Below the pieces are notes generated by a model, which was not told the DNA's origin, searched no databases, and saw nothing but the letters and a program-made list of their open reading frames with translations. A stretch of DNA of 64,000 nucleotides from Petrosia ficiformis. Its lineage: Eukaryota; Porifera; Demospongiae; Haplosclerida; Petrosiidae. The stretch covers positions 3,738,001 to 3,802,000 of the forward strand of contig OX345643.1 in assembly GCA_947044365.1 (NCBI GenBank), given 5' to 3'. The translations under genes and the position numbers were made by a program. How positions within the stretch are numbered: the first letter of the stretch is position 1; the number at the start of each line of letters is the position of its first letter. This document shows positions 46,806 to 57,371 of the stretch, piece by piece.

Positions 46806-48640
46806 CTACTTAAGAGCAGCATCAATGGCTGCCTTTATTTTACTCAGTTTTTGTTCGTTATCAACATATCCATCACCATTCTACAAAAATTGATTACTTC
46901 AGTTACATTGTAGCTTAGATGATAATGTATGTAATAATCATGTTACCTTTTTTGAATGGACCAGTTCTCCATTTACTGTTACTTCAAGATAGCCAGTTAT
47001 ACCTTCTGTTGATTCCCCCGTCTGTTAAAATATAACGTATGCATGTTATACTAATTACAACAATATCCTGCATCACAATTATGTATACAATTTAACCCTT
47101 AGAGGACTGAGCTTGTTTTTCAAAATTCGTCCCCGTTTCCAACACTGGCATCTCTGCTGCATATATTTTGGCCACCGTTCACTTTCTCTACACCAAATTA
47201 GGATCCTTTTTCGACATTGAGTACTACTTCTACCAACTTGCTTACCAGGACTCGAAAGTCCCCAAGCACTTCGTAGGACTAATTAAAATGTAGTCATCTC
47301 CCTCTTTTGACTGCAACTGGGGCAAACAAAACAACCCCACTGCATGTTGACACTAGCTACACCCATGATTTTGGAGTTTACAGCAATGGAAATGTCTCAG
47401 TTACACCCCCCCCCCCCCCATTAATTCAAGCTTTCAGTCCTGCAGTGGTGATGGCCTCCAGTACATGTACATGTGCTATTTTTTGCCATAGGTTTAGGAC
47501 TAAAGAGACACTTGTCTTAATTTTCCTTAACACACCCACATGTATTTTATCCTAGTCTAAGAAGGGCAATAAAAGCAAACTTCATGTGTTGAAAAAAAAA
47601 CAAGTTTTGTGGCTTGAATCATGTGCACGTGCATGAAATAAAAATTAATATGTCCAGAAAACGTTTGAGCCAGTTTCTCAATTGTACTTGGTTTCAAGCA
47701 ATGGCTCACCAGTAATAGCCTTGAAACAAGATGAGTTATGTTTTTGTGCATTCGTTTTCTTACCGTGAGTTATATAGATTGCCATGACAAGGTAACCTGC
47801 TCCATCTATCCAGGTGAAGGTTGAAAATGATTATCGAGATTCCACAGTAATCATTGTTTGCATACATGTAATGTATTAATTTGTACACAAGTCACATTTC
47901 AAACCACAAAGCAGCCTGGCTCTTATTCAAGTGGTTTGTCTGAGACCATAAGAGTTAGACTACAGTTAATAAACCATTCTTACACATAATACTTATAACA
48001 TACATACAAACTATAAATTTTATAGAATAGTCATCTTAAGTCCAAAAATTACTTACCACTTCTATATCATTCCCATATTCTTCAACCAGTTCGTCGCTTA
48101 GCCGACGATACTGTATCAATGGAACAAATAAATTACACTCACTACTATACTAGTGCAGTTTTGTTATTCTTACTCACACTCAACAATAATAATTCTATAC
48201 TTTAATAAGACTAACTTTCCCAAGTGTCATGGTTAGTGTGTAAAACAAGACTACATGCATATGTAGGCACACACACATTTACTTCAGCTAATCAACTTAA
48301 TAAAAGATAAAGTGAGAAAATGAAACACAGAATGAGACACAACGTAGCATTTGTGACAGCTCAGGCCCTCAGGTAGTGTACAATTACATTATTACTAAAA
48401 TAAAAAAGTGTAATATGTATTAATATAATTAATTATATATATATAATTATAATAATTATTATATAATTATGTATTCACTAACCCTGGATCCGTACCCTCA
48501 TCCCCCACTAAAAATGGAAAAAATGGAAAAAATGAAATTGACAATAAAATAATATTTAAAGCTTACTAATATAATTATAATATAAGAGTAAAGACTATTC
48601 TATTAGCTCACCAATAGACAACATGGACTTTAACAGGCAT
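46806..48640 (-). CDS. SELENOW: Selenoprotein W with in-frame UGA (Sec), 5 coding exons
   Basis: A small cytosolic thioredoxin-fold selenoprotein (Rdx family) thought to act in thiol redox control. Exons on the minus strand: 48640-48612, 48507-48483, 48110-48057, 47021-46947, 46880-46806. All have GT/AG borders and join in phase to 86 codons including the stop, matching the family's usual 85-90 residues. The start is MPVKVHVVYCGG; the redox motif CGGU (C10-U13) uses TGA at the centre of the 25-bp second exon, followed by GYGSR. Later landmarks are TGYLEVTVNGELVHSKK and GDGYVDNEQK, both highly typical of SELENOW. The TGA is not a mutation: the frame continues through three more conserved exons, and a SECIS hairpin lies in the 3' UTR (46226-46306). 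An annotation pipeline that treats TGA as stop would miss or split this gene. Confidence 0.93.
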
Positions 48641-48919
48641 ATTTCGCTAAATATTACAGAGAAGACAAACACAAGAGATTTGATCTGCTGTCCTTGAGAA
48701 ATATTTAATTACGGTACAGGTACTACAGGAGCGGGAGGAGTTACCGGACGTGACGTGTGGCACTAAAACCGTATAGACTACGTAAACGGGATTGGAAACG
48801 CTCACACATTCCCGTTGCAGTCCGTGTCTCATTTTATTGGCGCCAATTTGGCGGTTGATGGCTATTTTCCAGTGTGTTGATACTCAGATCAGGCCCGTAC
48901 ACAGGGAGTGACATGTCAC
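48641..48919 (-). promoter_or_regulatory. SELENOW upstream region, CpG-enriched
   Basis: Upstream of the SELENOW ATG the DNA is less AT-rich and contains several CG-bearing motifs (GGCGCCAATTTGGCGG, TTACCGGACGTGACGTG and ACTACGTAAACG on the plus strand). This is the likely promoter. I see no obvious TATA box. Confidence 0.4.
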
Positions 48920-49441
48920 TAGTGTTGTTCTAGTTCTATTTATTTTAAAAGTTCCAGTTCCAGTTCTGGAACTTTTTTGTTGTTGTTTATAGTTCTAGTT
49001 ACAGTTCCAGAACCTTTATTTTGATAATTTTAGTTCTAGTTATAGTTCCAGAACCTTTATTTTGATAATTTTAGTTCCAGTTATAGTTCTGTCTTATTGT
49101 CCTAATACTAGTTCCATGGTGCCAGGTGCTGGTACTCATCAGCTGTGCATGATATCATTATCATAACAAGTTGTAAAATGCCAAAGTTAGTACCCTTCCA
49201 ACTTCAAAGAAAATTTAAAATTACTGGCATTCCGGATACTGTACTAATTAAAGTTCTATTGCAAAAATTTAGTTCTAATACCAATTCTAGTTCTTAACAA
49301 AATATATTTTTAGTTCTAGTACCAATTCCAGTTCTTGACAATATATTTTTAGTTCTAGTACCAATTCTAGTTCTTGGTACCAGAACTAAAATAAAAAGGC
49401 CGGAACTAAAATTATATTAGTTCTAGTACCCAACAACACTA
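48920..49441. mobile_element. hAT-type MITE with perfect 8-bp target duplication
   Basis: The terminal inverted repeats start TAGTGTTGTT (48920) and end AACAACACTA (49441). CATGTCAC flanks both sides exactly (48912-48919 and 49442-49449). The interior is a degenerate tandem of TAGTTCTAGTTCCAGTTC-like units in direct orientation near the left end and complementary order near the right end. It has no coding capacity. Confidence 0.9.
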
Positions 49442-49688
49442 CATGTCACCCCCCCTTTTGAGTTTAATAATTAATTATTCATGTTTGATAAGGTGTAGTT
49501 GTGATCAGAGGATGACAAAGCAAAGCTTTCCGAGCAATGGTGTCAAAGTCACGGTGCTAATGAGGAGTGAGGTCAATGAAGTATGTAAGATACATGAGTC
49601 ATGTATCTGACATGTTTCACTAAGTGCACATGATCACAATTGCACCTGCCTATAGTAATCATTTTCTTTGCTGGTAAACTAAAGTTAT

Positions 49689-49972
49689 GAAAAGAAGTAG
49701 AAAGGAACATGACATCTGCCGGGCAGAGCTTTTTTCTCCAAAAGAAGAACTTTGGAAGAAGATGAGTCAGGTAAAAGCATGATCAGAATTGGCTAAACCC
49801 AGAATTTACCTCTATTGAAGATTACTACAAAAAGGCAGTAACAATCTCATTTCTTGACCACCTTATAGCAGATATTACCTTGAGATTCAATGCTCGGCAT
49901 AGTAAAAAAGCAGCTTCACTTGAAACAAATTTGCCATCAAAAATTAGCGAAAAGGCTTCCTTAAGGTTGTAG
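49689..49972 (+). pseudogene. hAT transposase fragments (ZMYM-like)
   Basis: A short exon-like piece (49689-49772) begins MKRSRKEHDICRAELFSPK and ends at a good donor (CAGGTAAAAG). Shortly after, 49799-49972 reads PEFTSIEDYYKKAVTISFLD then HLIADITLRFNARHSKK. This is the DYY...I.FLD.LI..L..RF segment found in ZMYM1-like and related hAT-derived proteins. The frame ends at TAG exactly where a dispersed 49-bp repeat (TTAAGGTTGTAGTC) begins, so the gene was cut by that repeat. No catalytic residues remain. Confidence 0.5.
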
Positions 49973-50227
49973 TCTTTTCCATGGGCGGATGCTACTCCAA
50001 TCAGTTTCTAATTGATATAGATAATGTATGTCAGATACTCTGTAATAAGCATCCTAGAAAACTAGAAGGAGCAAGTTTATTATTTTCAAATTATTAGTAT
50101 TTTCTATTTTAATAATTATGCTCAAATTATAATGTTTATTTTTAAATATGACTGTGACTCTATTGCAAGAAAGTGCAAATTATATGTTATTATGTGCCCT
50201 CTTTAAATACTCCAAAATGCATTAGAA

Positions 50228-50679
50228 TTGCTCTCTGAGTGTGTGATAACATCTGATAAATTGAAGGCCCCAAGAGTCACCAGGCCAAATATTCCCCTCA
50301 GGTCTTTAGAAACACTCAGTCAAAAACATCAAGACTTTCTGCAAAAAGGAGGCAACTTTAAAAGGGCAACATTCTTTGACAATGTCATTGGCGAAGTGTT
50401 CTTTGACATTCCGTTATCACAAGTAAATCATAATATAACATAATATTACTAGTAATTGCTTACTTTCAAAAGGTTTGCCCGCCTGGACTTAATCTCATTC
50501 TGGGGATATTTCAGCGACTTTTCAATTTAATGGAAGAAGAGTGCCATCTTCTAGACTTGAAAGTCAGCCAGCCAACTTCTACATGTAGTTCGTCCAGTAC
50601 ATTGGACCACTACCTCCAACTGAAGTCTACCGTTAAATCCCTGGAGGAAGAGAAAACAACACTAGAAAATGAATTATGA
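50228..50679 (+). pseudogene. Two-exon fragment of unidentified transposon-like protein with coiled coil
   Basis: Frame 50228-50422 (ITSDKLKAPRVTRPNIPLR, then FFDNVIGEVFFDIPLSQ) meets a GTAAAT donor. It continues in phase after an AAAAG acceptor at 50473 (VCPPGLNLILGIFQRLFNLM, EEECHLLDLK), with a helical heptad-rich end (LKSTVKSLEEEKTTLENEL) and TGA at 50677-50679. The spliced reading is intact, which is unusual among the fragments here. The first exon's true start may lie upstream. I do not recognise a named domain. Similar short coiled-coil proteins occur in invertebrate transposon-rich regions, but I cannot name a family. Confidence 0.4.
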
Positions 50680-50803
50680 CCGAATGTGTAACACTAATAA
50701 TGGTTCTACACCGTGCAGGCGCAGCTGGTTATGATCACAACTACAATATTGTCCAATACCAGGTAACTGAGTGTAAGTGTGACCTATTGCGTAAGGACAA
50801 TGA

Positions 50804-50870
50804 TGGCATTGCATCTCTTCATGCAGCCAGTCTTAGCCAATTGGATCTCATCCACTACCTTAGAGTGTAG
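50804..50870 (+). pseudogene. Single ankyrin-repeat-like remnant
   Basis: The frame reads DNDGIASLHAASLSQLDLIH then YLRV and a stop. This is the dG.t.LH.As..g.ldli.yL pattern of an ankyrin repeat. No neighbouring repeats are detected upstream in frame, so this is at most a gene scrap. Confidence 0.35.
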
Positions 50871-50934
50871 CTAAATGTGACTCAATGTGTAGGATACACT
50901 GCAAAAATTAAAATGGCCATTTTATAAGTCAGCA

Positions 50935-51240
50935 AGAATAATAAAAAACATTTCCAATAAAAATGAAAGAAGATGTAGGGATGTCAAAACCCAAAAAGCA
51001 TGCGAACAAGGTTAGGTGGAACCCAAAATTAAACAAACCACTTCCATATAACCCTACATAAGTACAGCTCTTTGTATTTTGCTTTATAGTGGTGTAAGTA
51101 CTTATGTAGGTTTATATGAAAGTGGTTTGTTTAATTTTGGGTCCCACCTAACTTTGTTCGCATGCTTTTTGGGTTTTGACATCCCTACATCTTCTTTCAT
51201 TTTTATTGAAAATGTTTTTTTTTATTCTTGTTTCCATTGT
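50935..51240. mobile_element. Long-arm fold-back element, copy 2
   Basis: Arms AATAAAAATGAAAGAAGATG and its complement lie around the CATAAGTACAGCTCTTTG centre. It carries the CCAAAAAGCATGCGAACAAG block and its inverse. The arms match closely, so this is one of the better copies. Confidence 0.85.
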
Positions 51241-51589
51241 TTTTTTTCCTGAATGGTGTGAATACTTTTTGTACATTGAAGGAATACTGGTGTAAGTTAT
51301 ATATCATTCAATCATAAATGCATTTTAAAGTTTGTTCATCAATGAAAGTCAGTCTTTTGTATATATCAATTATTTATGAATTGATTATCATTCTCTTTCA
51401 CTTACAGATGATGCCTACTATTTCACTTGCAGCACTACAAGAAGTAGTGTCAGACACTATATCAACCAAATGGCATTCCAATGTTATCATAGTATATAAC
51501 ATTACTATACAATGGCCTAATAATAATATTCATTATTATTTGCTCACACACTATGCTTATGCAACAAGCATTTTCAGCTTCCATGTTAT

Positions 51590-53340
51590 AATAATGAATA
51601 TAATAATTATTAATATTAAAGCCATTGTATAATAATATTGTATACTGTGATAAGCATTGGAATAATGAACGGTTGACACAGTGACTGACACTACTTCTTG
51701 TAGGATGGCAGACAGTGCTGTAAGTGAAATAGAGAATATACATCATCTGTAAATAAAAGAGAATAATAATAAATACATATATTCAAAAGACTGACTTTTA
51801 TTGATGAACAAATTTTTAATGCATTTATGATTGTATGATTTTATAGTATTTCTGCAATCTACAAAAAAATATTTACACCATTCAGAAAAAAAAGCAATGG
51901 AAACAAGAATAATAAAAAACATTTTCAATAAAAATGAAAGAATATGTAGGGATGTCCAAACCCTAAAAGCATGCAAACAAGGTTGGGAAGCTAACATAGG
52001 ACCCAAAATCACTTCCATATAACCCTACATAAGTACAGCTCTTTGTATTTTGTTTTATAGCAGTGTAAGTACTTATGTAGGGTTATATGGAAGTGATTTT
52101 GGGTCCTATGTTAGCTTCCCAACCTTGTTTGCATGCTTTTTGGGTTTTGACATCCCTACATATTCTTTCATTTTTAATGAAAATGTTTTTTATTATTCTT
52201 GTAATAATCAGAGAGTATGGCTATGTAGGGATGGCACCGAAAGAAATGGCCGCCCATACATTTCAATTGCAAGTGGTGAGCTGAAATCTCTGGTAATATA
52301 TACAGATAAGTTTTAATACACACATACATATTCATATCTAGTGTTTTTATGACTACTAACACCATCTAGATGGCTAAAGATTGTCATTAAGGTAGAGAAC
52401 CGGCGAGTGGCAAAACTGGCAAAATGTTCATCATAATAATATTATTATTATTTTCCAGACAAATCATTTTTTGTTTGTTGAAATATCACAATGATTCTAA
52501 CACCATTCCAGTCGCATTTATAGTAAAATTATGGTCTTAAAGCATTGAGATGATATCTTCAGATACTATGAAATAAGACAGTCTCAATGACTACAATGAT
52601 TTGATCTCAAATTGGACGCCATTTTTCTAAGTGGAATTTAATTACGCATGCGCAATTTGTATACTCGGAACATGGAAGCGGAAGTGCTTGGAATTATAAT
52701 AACATTTGAGCAAATACATTCTTATAGTAATGAATATTTAATATTAAAGCCATTGTATAATAATATTTTATAAGCAATGGAATACTGAATGGTTGACACA
52801 GTGACTGACGCTACTTCTTGTAGGACTGCAGACAGTGCTGTAAGTGAAATAGAGAATATACGTTATCTGTCCGTGAAAGAGAATGATAATCAATACATTA
52901 ATACAAAAGACTGACCTTCATAAGTACAGCTCTTTGTATTTTGCTTTATAGTGGTGTAGGTACTTATGTAGGGTTATATGGAAGTGGTTTGTTTAATTTT
53001 GGGTCCCACCTAACCTTGTTCGCATGCTTTTTGGGTTTTGACATCCTTTCATTTTTATTGGAAATGTTTTTTATTATTCTTTAATAATTATGATGAACTT
53101 GAGATTTTGCCAGTTTTGCCACTCACCGGTTCTCTATTTTAAAGACAATCTTTGGCCATCTGGAAGGTGTTGGTAGTCATAAAAATACTAGATAAGAACA
53201 GGCATGTGTGTATAGAAACTTATGTGTATATATTACCAGAGATTTCAGCTCATCACTTGGAATTGAAATGTATGGGTGGCCATGTTTTTTCCGTGCCATC
53301 ATATCCCTACATAGAGAGTACTCTCTGATATGCATACAGG
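51590..53340. repeat. Composite repeat block, copies 2 and 3, with fold-back copies 3 and 4
   Basis: A fold-back copy at 51880-52205 is followed by GAGCTGAAATCTCTG, the GAGAACCGGCGAGTGG block and ATCACAATGATTC (52270-52520). A second GGTTGACACAGTGACTGACG unit is at 52790-52900, repeating 51670-51780. Next come a right-half fold-back (52918-53085) and an inverted GCCACTCACCGGTTCTC block to about 53340. The pieces match those at 32500-33660. I find no surviving gene in them. Confidence 0.65.
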
Positions 53341-53544
53341 TTGTTGTGGCTACGTACATATGATGTTACTACGACATAATGTGCACCAATTATAAAAGGT
53401 ACACTAGAATAATGTGTTTGCAGGCTTCCAAATGGCCAGATACTATTACGTGGTACTGTGGTAAACTCATAATAATTGGAAACATAATAATTGTTCCCAT
53501 TTTCTGCTATAAAGATTACTATGTGAAAGTACAACTATCCATAG

Positions 53545-53900
53545 AACATAATAATTGTTCTTATTTTTCAATAATCATATTTATTATGTTCCTAATGGAA
53601 AGTACACATGTACTATCCATGCATTCGGAACATAATAATTGTTCTTATACTTTCTGTATACACATGCTTATTATGTTCCTAATGGATGTACAGATGTACT
53701 ATCCATGAACATAACTTATTTTCCAATAATCATATTTATGATGTTCCTAATAGAAAGTACACATGTACTATCCATTTGGAACATAATAATTGTTCTTACT
53801 TTCTGTTATAAACATGCTTATTATGCTGAGTACATATTTGGAATATTTTCCAATAATTGTTCTTACTTTCTGTTATAAACATGCTTATTATGTTTCTAAT
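53545..53900. repeat. About 75-85 bp tandem repeat upstream of the DUF5648-type gene
   Basis: Units beginning GAACATAATAATTGTTCTTA, containing TTATTATGTTCCTAATGG and ending ACATGTACTATCCAT, start near 53548, 53630, 53707 and 53780, with partial units on either side. The array ends about 80 bp before the ATG of the secreted protein gene, so it lies in or beside that promoter. Confidence 0.85.
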
Positions 53901-53917
53901 AGGAAGTAACAGTATAA

Positions 53918-53976
53918 GTTACCTTATAAAACTCAGTTTTAGAGCCAGCTGGATACTGTAGCTGCATACACATGAG
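53918..53976 (+). promoter_or_regulatory. Likely core promoter of the DUF5648-type gene
   Basis: CTTATAAAACTC at about 53922 resembles a TATA box about 53 bp before the ATG at 53977. The intervening DNA (GAGCCAGCTGGATAC) would be a short 5' UTR. Confidence 0.4.
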
Positions 53977-54635
53977 ATGAAGTCAATTATTGTTTTCACC
54001 ATAACCGTTCTTGTTGTACATTCTACTGCAGATTCTGTGCATCCTACATTTGCACCTTTTTACCGATACTTCAAAGAAGATGGAACTGACCATTTCTATA
54101 CTACCGATATTTCAGAGATTAAAACTACTGTTCCAGGGCAAACTGGTGAGCATGGTTACACATCAGAAGGAATTGCGTGTATTCTACGAACCACGCCAAC
54201 AAGTAAGATAGTGTCAATATTAATGCATTGCTTGTCTTTAAATAGTTGTTCTGAACTTTAAATTTAATTAAGTTCATCAGTTTCCATTAAAGTTTGCTAA
54301 TTTCTCTATATACAGGTACTACTGTCCCATTGTATCGATACTGGAAGGACTCAGACACTGACCACTTTTACACCACTGACCCTGAGGAAATTGGTACAAC
54401 TACAAAGGGAGCAACAGGAAAATATGATTTTGTCTTTGAAGGTATTGCTGGCTACTGTCATCCCACTCAGGTAGCTGACTCTGTACCTTTATATCGATAC
54501 TGGCAGAGTACTAGCAGTGACCATTTCTATACCATAAATCCCAAAGAGATTGGCACTGTGACTTCAGGACAAGTTGGGAAATATGGGTATATTTCTGAGG
54601 GCATAACTTGTTATGTCTTTGCATATGCTAACTGA
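53977..54635 (+). CDS. Secreted protein of three DUF5648-type repeats, 2 exons
   Basis: The exons 53977-54202 and 54316-54635 (GT/AG, in phase) encode 181 residues. A signal peptide (MKSIIVFTITVLVVHSTADS) precedes three tandem repeats of about 48 residues. Each has the pattern YRYWxxxxxDHFYTxDPxEIG followed by GxxGxYGYxxEGIxCY. Repeat 1 is diverged (YRYFKEDGTDHFYTTD); repeats 2 and 3 (YRYWKDSDTDHFYTTD, YRYWQSTSSDHFYTIN) are close to consensus. The repeat matches DUF5648, common in secreted bacterial, fungal and some animal proteins, where it is suspected of carbohydrate or surface binding. The function here is not known. Introns fall between repeats, fitting growth by repeat duplication. No frameshift is seen, so the gene appears intact. 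Confidence 0.85.
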
Positions 54636-55139
54636 GTACACAGCTTACTTGCTTTCATGAACTAATTATTAATAATTTTGTTTTGATTACTTATATTATG
54701 TCATCTGTTTGAGAATTTGAGTTTATCAAATTAAAACATATAGGTCATAAAGGCTGCATGCTAGATTCATTACCTTCACCACAAAGCATACGTAGGCAGA
54801 AGGGTATGGTTATCATATTGTGTGTGTGTGTGTCTGCGTGTTCACATAAATTTGGAAAAACTACGAAAATTGGTGACTCGAATGAGCTACTAGCAAACTT
54901 CAAATTATATAAGGAACAAAATTAACAAGAGGCTTTTGTTAAAACCTTTCAGTTTGACAATTTATATCACCACAGTTACTGTTTCCAGACTTGAGAAGAC
55001 GCTTGGGGACAACTAGACACATCTAAACATAACTGCTACAGTATCATGACTATCGAAAGTACTGCATCAACAATTGAGGTAGTCCTCGGGACCCGGCTAT
55101 GACATTGCGCAGTAGGGCTGCAAGCATTCTTGCTAGTTT

Positions 55140-55730
55140 ACAGTAATCAGTGGCTTAGACATGGGGGAGGGGGGGGGGGGGGGGCTTGGGCCCCCCCAAA
55201 TTTAAGACTGGGTGGGCACAGACCCCCTCAAATTTGAATGATGCAGTAATTTTTAAAACCATTACCAATTCAATTTTGGACAATTATATTGCTATTGATT
55301 TATGCACGTGTAACATATTTCATTGCTATGTAAATTATGTGGGTGTCCAAACTGTTTTGAGCGCCACAGTACATCACACATGCATCAGCATGTCCTATAT
55401 GCTCAATCTACTTTTCTTTTTTTAAGTGCTCTAAGCTTCAAACTAACATCAAAGGTCAGACACTTGAATCAAAGCACCCTAGACCACATCCAACAAAGCG
55501 TGGGCATATTTCATTGCTATGTAAATTATGTGGGTGTCCAAACTGTTTTGAGCGCCACAGTACATCACACATGCATCAGCATGTCCTATATGCTCAATCT
55601 ACTTTTCTTTTTTTAAGTGCTCTAAGCTTCAAACTAACATCAAAGGTCAGACACTTGAATCAAAGCACCCTAGACCACATCCAACAAAGCGTGGGCATTT
55701 TGAACGCTATGCTTGATATTGTATCATAGA
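55140..55730. repeat. Poly-G element end and 191-bp perfect tandem duplication
   Basis: At 55149-55195 CAGTGGCTTAGACATGGGGG and a long G run followed by GGGCCCCCCC resemble the termini of hAT-like elements (compare CAGTGGCGTAGCC at 57388). From about 55316 to 55697 a 191-bp block (containing TGCTATGTAAATTATGTGGG and GACCACATCCAACAAAGCGT) is present twice in tandem with essentially no difference. The overlapping frames across it are not convincing genes. Confidence 0.85.
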
Positions 55731-55856
55731 CTACGTAGTCTATATAATCTATGATTGTATTAAGTAGGTGTGGTACTTCCTTTTTGAGCAGGAAGTTGTG
55801 AAATTACAACCTTTAGCCTGGAAACATCGAGTATGAAGTAACACTAACACATTTTT

Positions 55857-56125
55857 TCACCCTTTGCTCAACAGCATTTCTGGTCCATTGAATACAAGGC
55901 CAGATCTTTTTGTCTGAGGTGCTGTATCACACAAAATATATGCAGCCAGTAGACCCCTTCTAACAGCATCCTTTACCTGGTCTTCCATGATAGCAACTAG
56001 AGGACAAACAACCAAAACCACTGAACCACTTCTCCACTGAAGGTCTAAGGCATGCAAGCACTGGAAACACATACTGTTTCCAAAACCAGTTGCAAAAACA
56101 TCTTTCCCTTCCAGGACACCCGAAA
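55857..56125 (-). pseudogene. RecQ-like helicase fragment with lost Walker A lysine
   Basis: The minus strand reads AVSGVLEGKDVFATGFGNSM then CFQCLHALDLQWRSGSVVLV and CPLVAIMEDQVKDAVRRGL. These are motifs I and Ia of RecQ-family superfamily 2 helicases. The Walker A lysine (GFGKS) is Asn here (GFGNS), and residues seem to be missing just before it. The frame ends after about 90 residues with no DEAH box. It is therefore a broken piece, probably transposon-borne or a duplicated gene scrap. Confidence 0.6.
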
Positions 56126-56299
56126 CAGCCCTAGTTTCAGTATTAATATTAAACTCAAAGATTTAAGCATCCTACTGATATTTTTAAAGTTATAGTCATT
56201 ATATATGTAATATATACATAATGACTACAACTTATCAATATCATTAGCATGCTTATTTGTTGAAGTACACTAATTTCGCAATTATATATATAATTTTAA

Positions 56300-56560
56300 A
56301 AGATGTAGGGATGTCAAAATCCAAAAACCATGTGTACAAGGTTAGCACAGCTCTCTTTACAGCAGTGTAAGTACTTATGCAGGGTTATATTGAAGTGGTT
56401 TGTTTAATAGCAGTGTAAGTACTTATGCAGGGTTATATTGAAGTGGTTTGTTTAATAGCAGTGTAAGTACTTATGCAGGGTTATATTGAAGTGGTTTGTT
56501 TAATAGCAGTGTAAGTACTTATGCAGGGTTATATTGAAGTGGTTTGTTTAATTTTGCTGA
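56300..56560. repeat. 48-bp tandem amplification of a fold-back arm
   Basis: The unit AGCAGTGTAAGTACTTATGC + AGGGTTATATTGAAGTGGTT + TGTTTAAT starts at 56361, 56409, 56457 and 56505, four nearly identical copies. It derives from the inner right arm of the fold-back family (compare 62925-62955). A partial left arm (GATGTAGGGATGTCAAAATC) lies just upstream. Confidence 0.9.
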
Positions 56561-57104
56561 ATTTGAGCTACTAGAGCAGTACTGACTGTCACTTGTGCTG
56601 ATTCTTCATCATCAAATTACTATTGCTTTGTAATATTGTAGATGTTAAAACAATATCAATTGTTATTATACGAATACGAATAAAGATTATAAGCTGATGA
56701 CATTACTGCATAATTATATTTTGTGGTAATTATAAAGATGTTATTTGAAGTGAATTATGCCAATCTGATGAATAAAATTAGTTGAATATGATAAGTTAAT
56801 GAAGCACTGTATATGTATTTCACACATTGGCATGAGAAATAGCTTCCATTGGATCTGCTAACTCAATACTTAAAACACGAACTGCACTTTTCTGTTCAGC
56901 AAATGTAGTAGACTGTAATACATAATAGAAGGAATATACATATGATATAATTTATAATTGAGTAAATGCACTATTGTAGAGTGCAATTGGCTTGTATTTG
57001 TATTCATGAAAATGAGAATTCCAGCCAGTTCTGTTGACATTGGCTTAAGGTTAGGAATTCAATGGTATAATTATGTGTATTATTACAGTTTGATGATGTA
57101 GGCT

Positions 57105-57137
<33 letters not shown>

Positions 57138-57139
<2 letters not shown>

Positions 57140-57351
57140 TAGTGTTCTGCCCACACTGGTCGGCACTGGTCAGGAATAACCACCTCTCAGATGAATTAAC
57201 CACCTCTTAGATAAATTAATCACCTTTTAACCACCTCGCAGATAATACATATATAGGCTACTGAGACAGAATTAACTATATACTGGATAAACAGCGCTAA
57301 ATTCATGTAAAATCCAACCACCACTCTAAATATCCTGGGCAGAACACTATA
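57138..57351. mobile_element. 214-bp MITE with TATAGTGTTCTGCCCA ends
   Basis: Terminal inverted repeats TATAGTGTTCTGCCCA (57138) and TGGGCAGAACACTATA (57351) are perfect over 16 bases and lie within (TA)n DNA, consistent with TA target preference. The interior has repeated AACCACCTCT/ATAAATTAA units. It has no coding capacity. Confidence 0.85.
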
Positions 57352-57371
57352 TATATGTAATATAATTATAT

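Noticed and set aside
48657..48832. 61-residue minus-strand frame upstream of SELENOW
   Set aside because: It lies in the promoter and 5' region of SELENOW and ends before the SELENOW ATG in another frame. No domain is visible.
52050..52365. Frames on both strands reading CLGFD and FFIILV-type peptides, also at 51743-52022 and 62621-63369
   Set aside because: They repeat wherever a fold-back arm occurs and are open on both strands because the arms are palindromic. Only 63137-63308 within the last one is a real exon.
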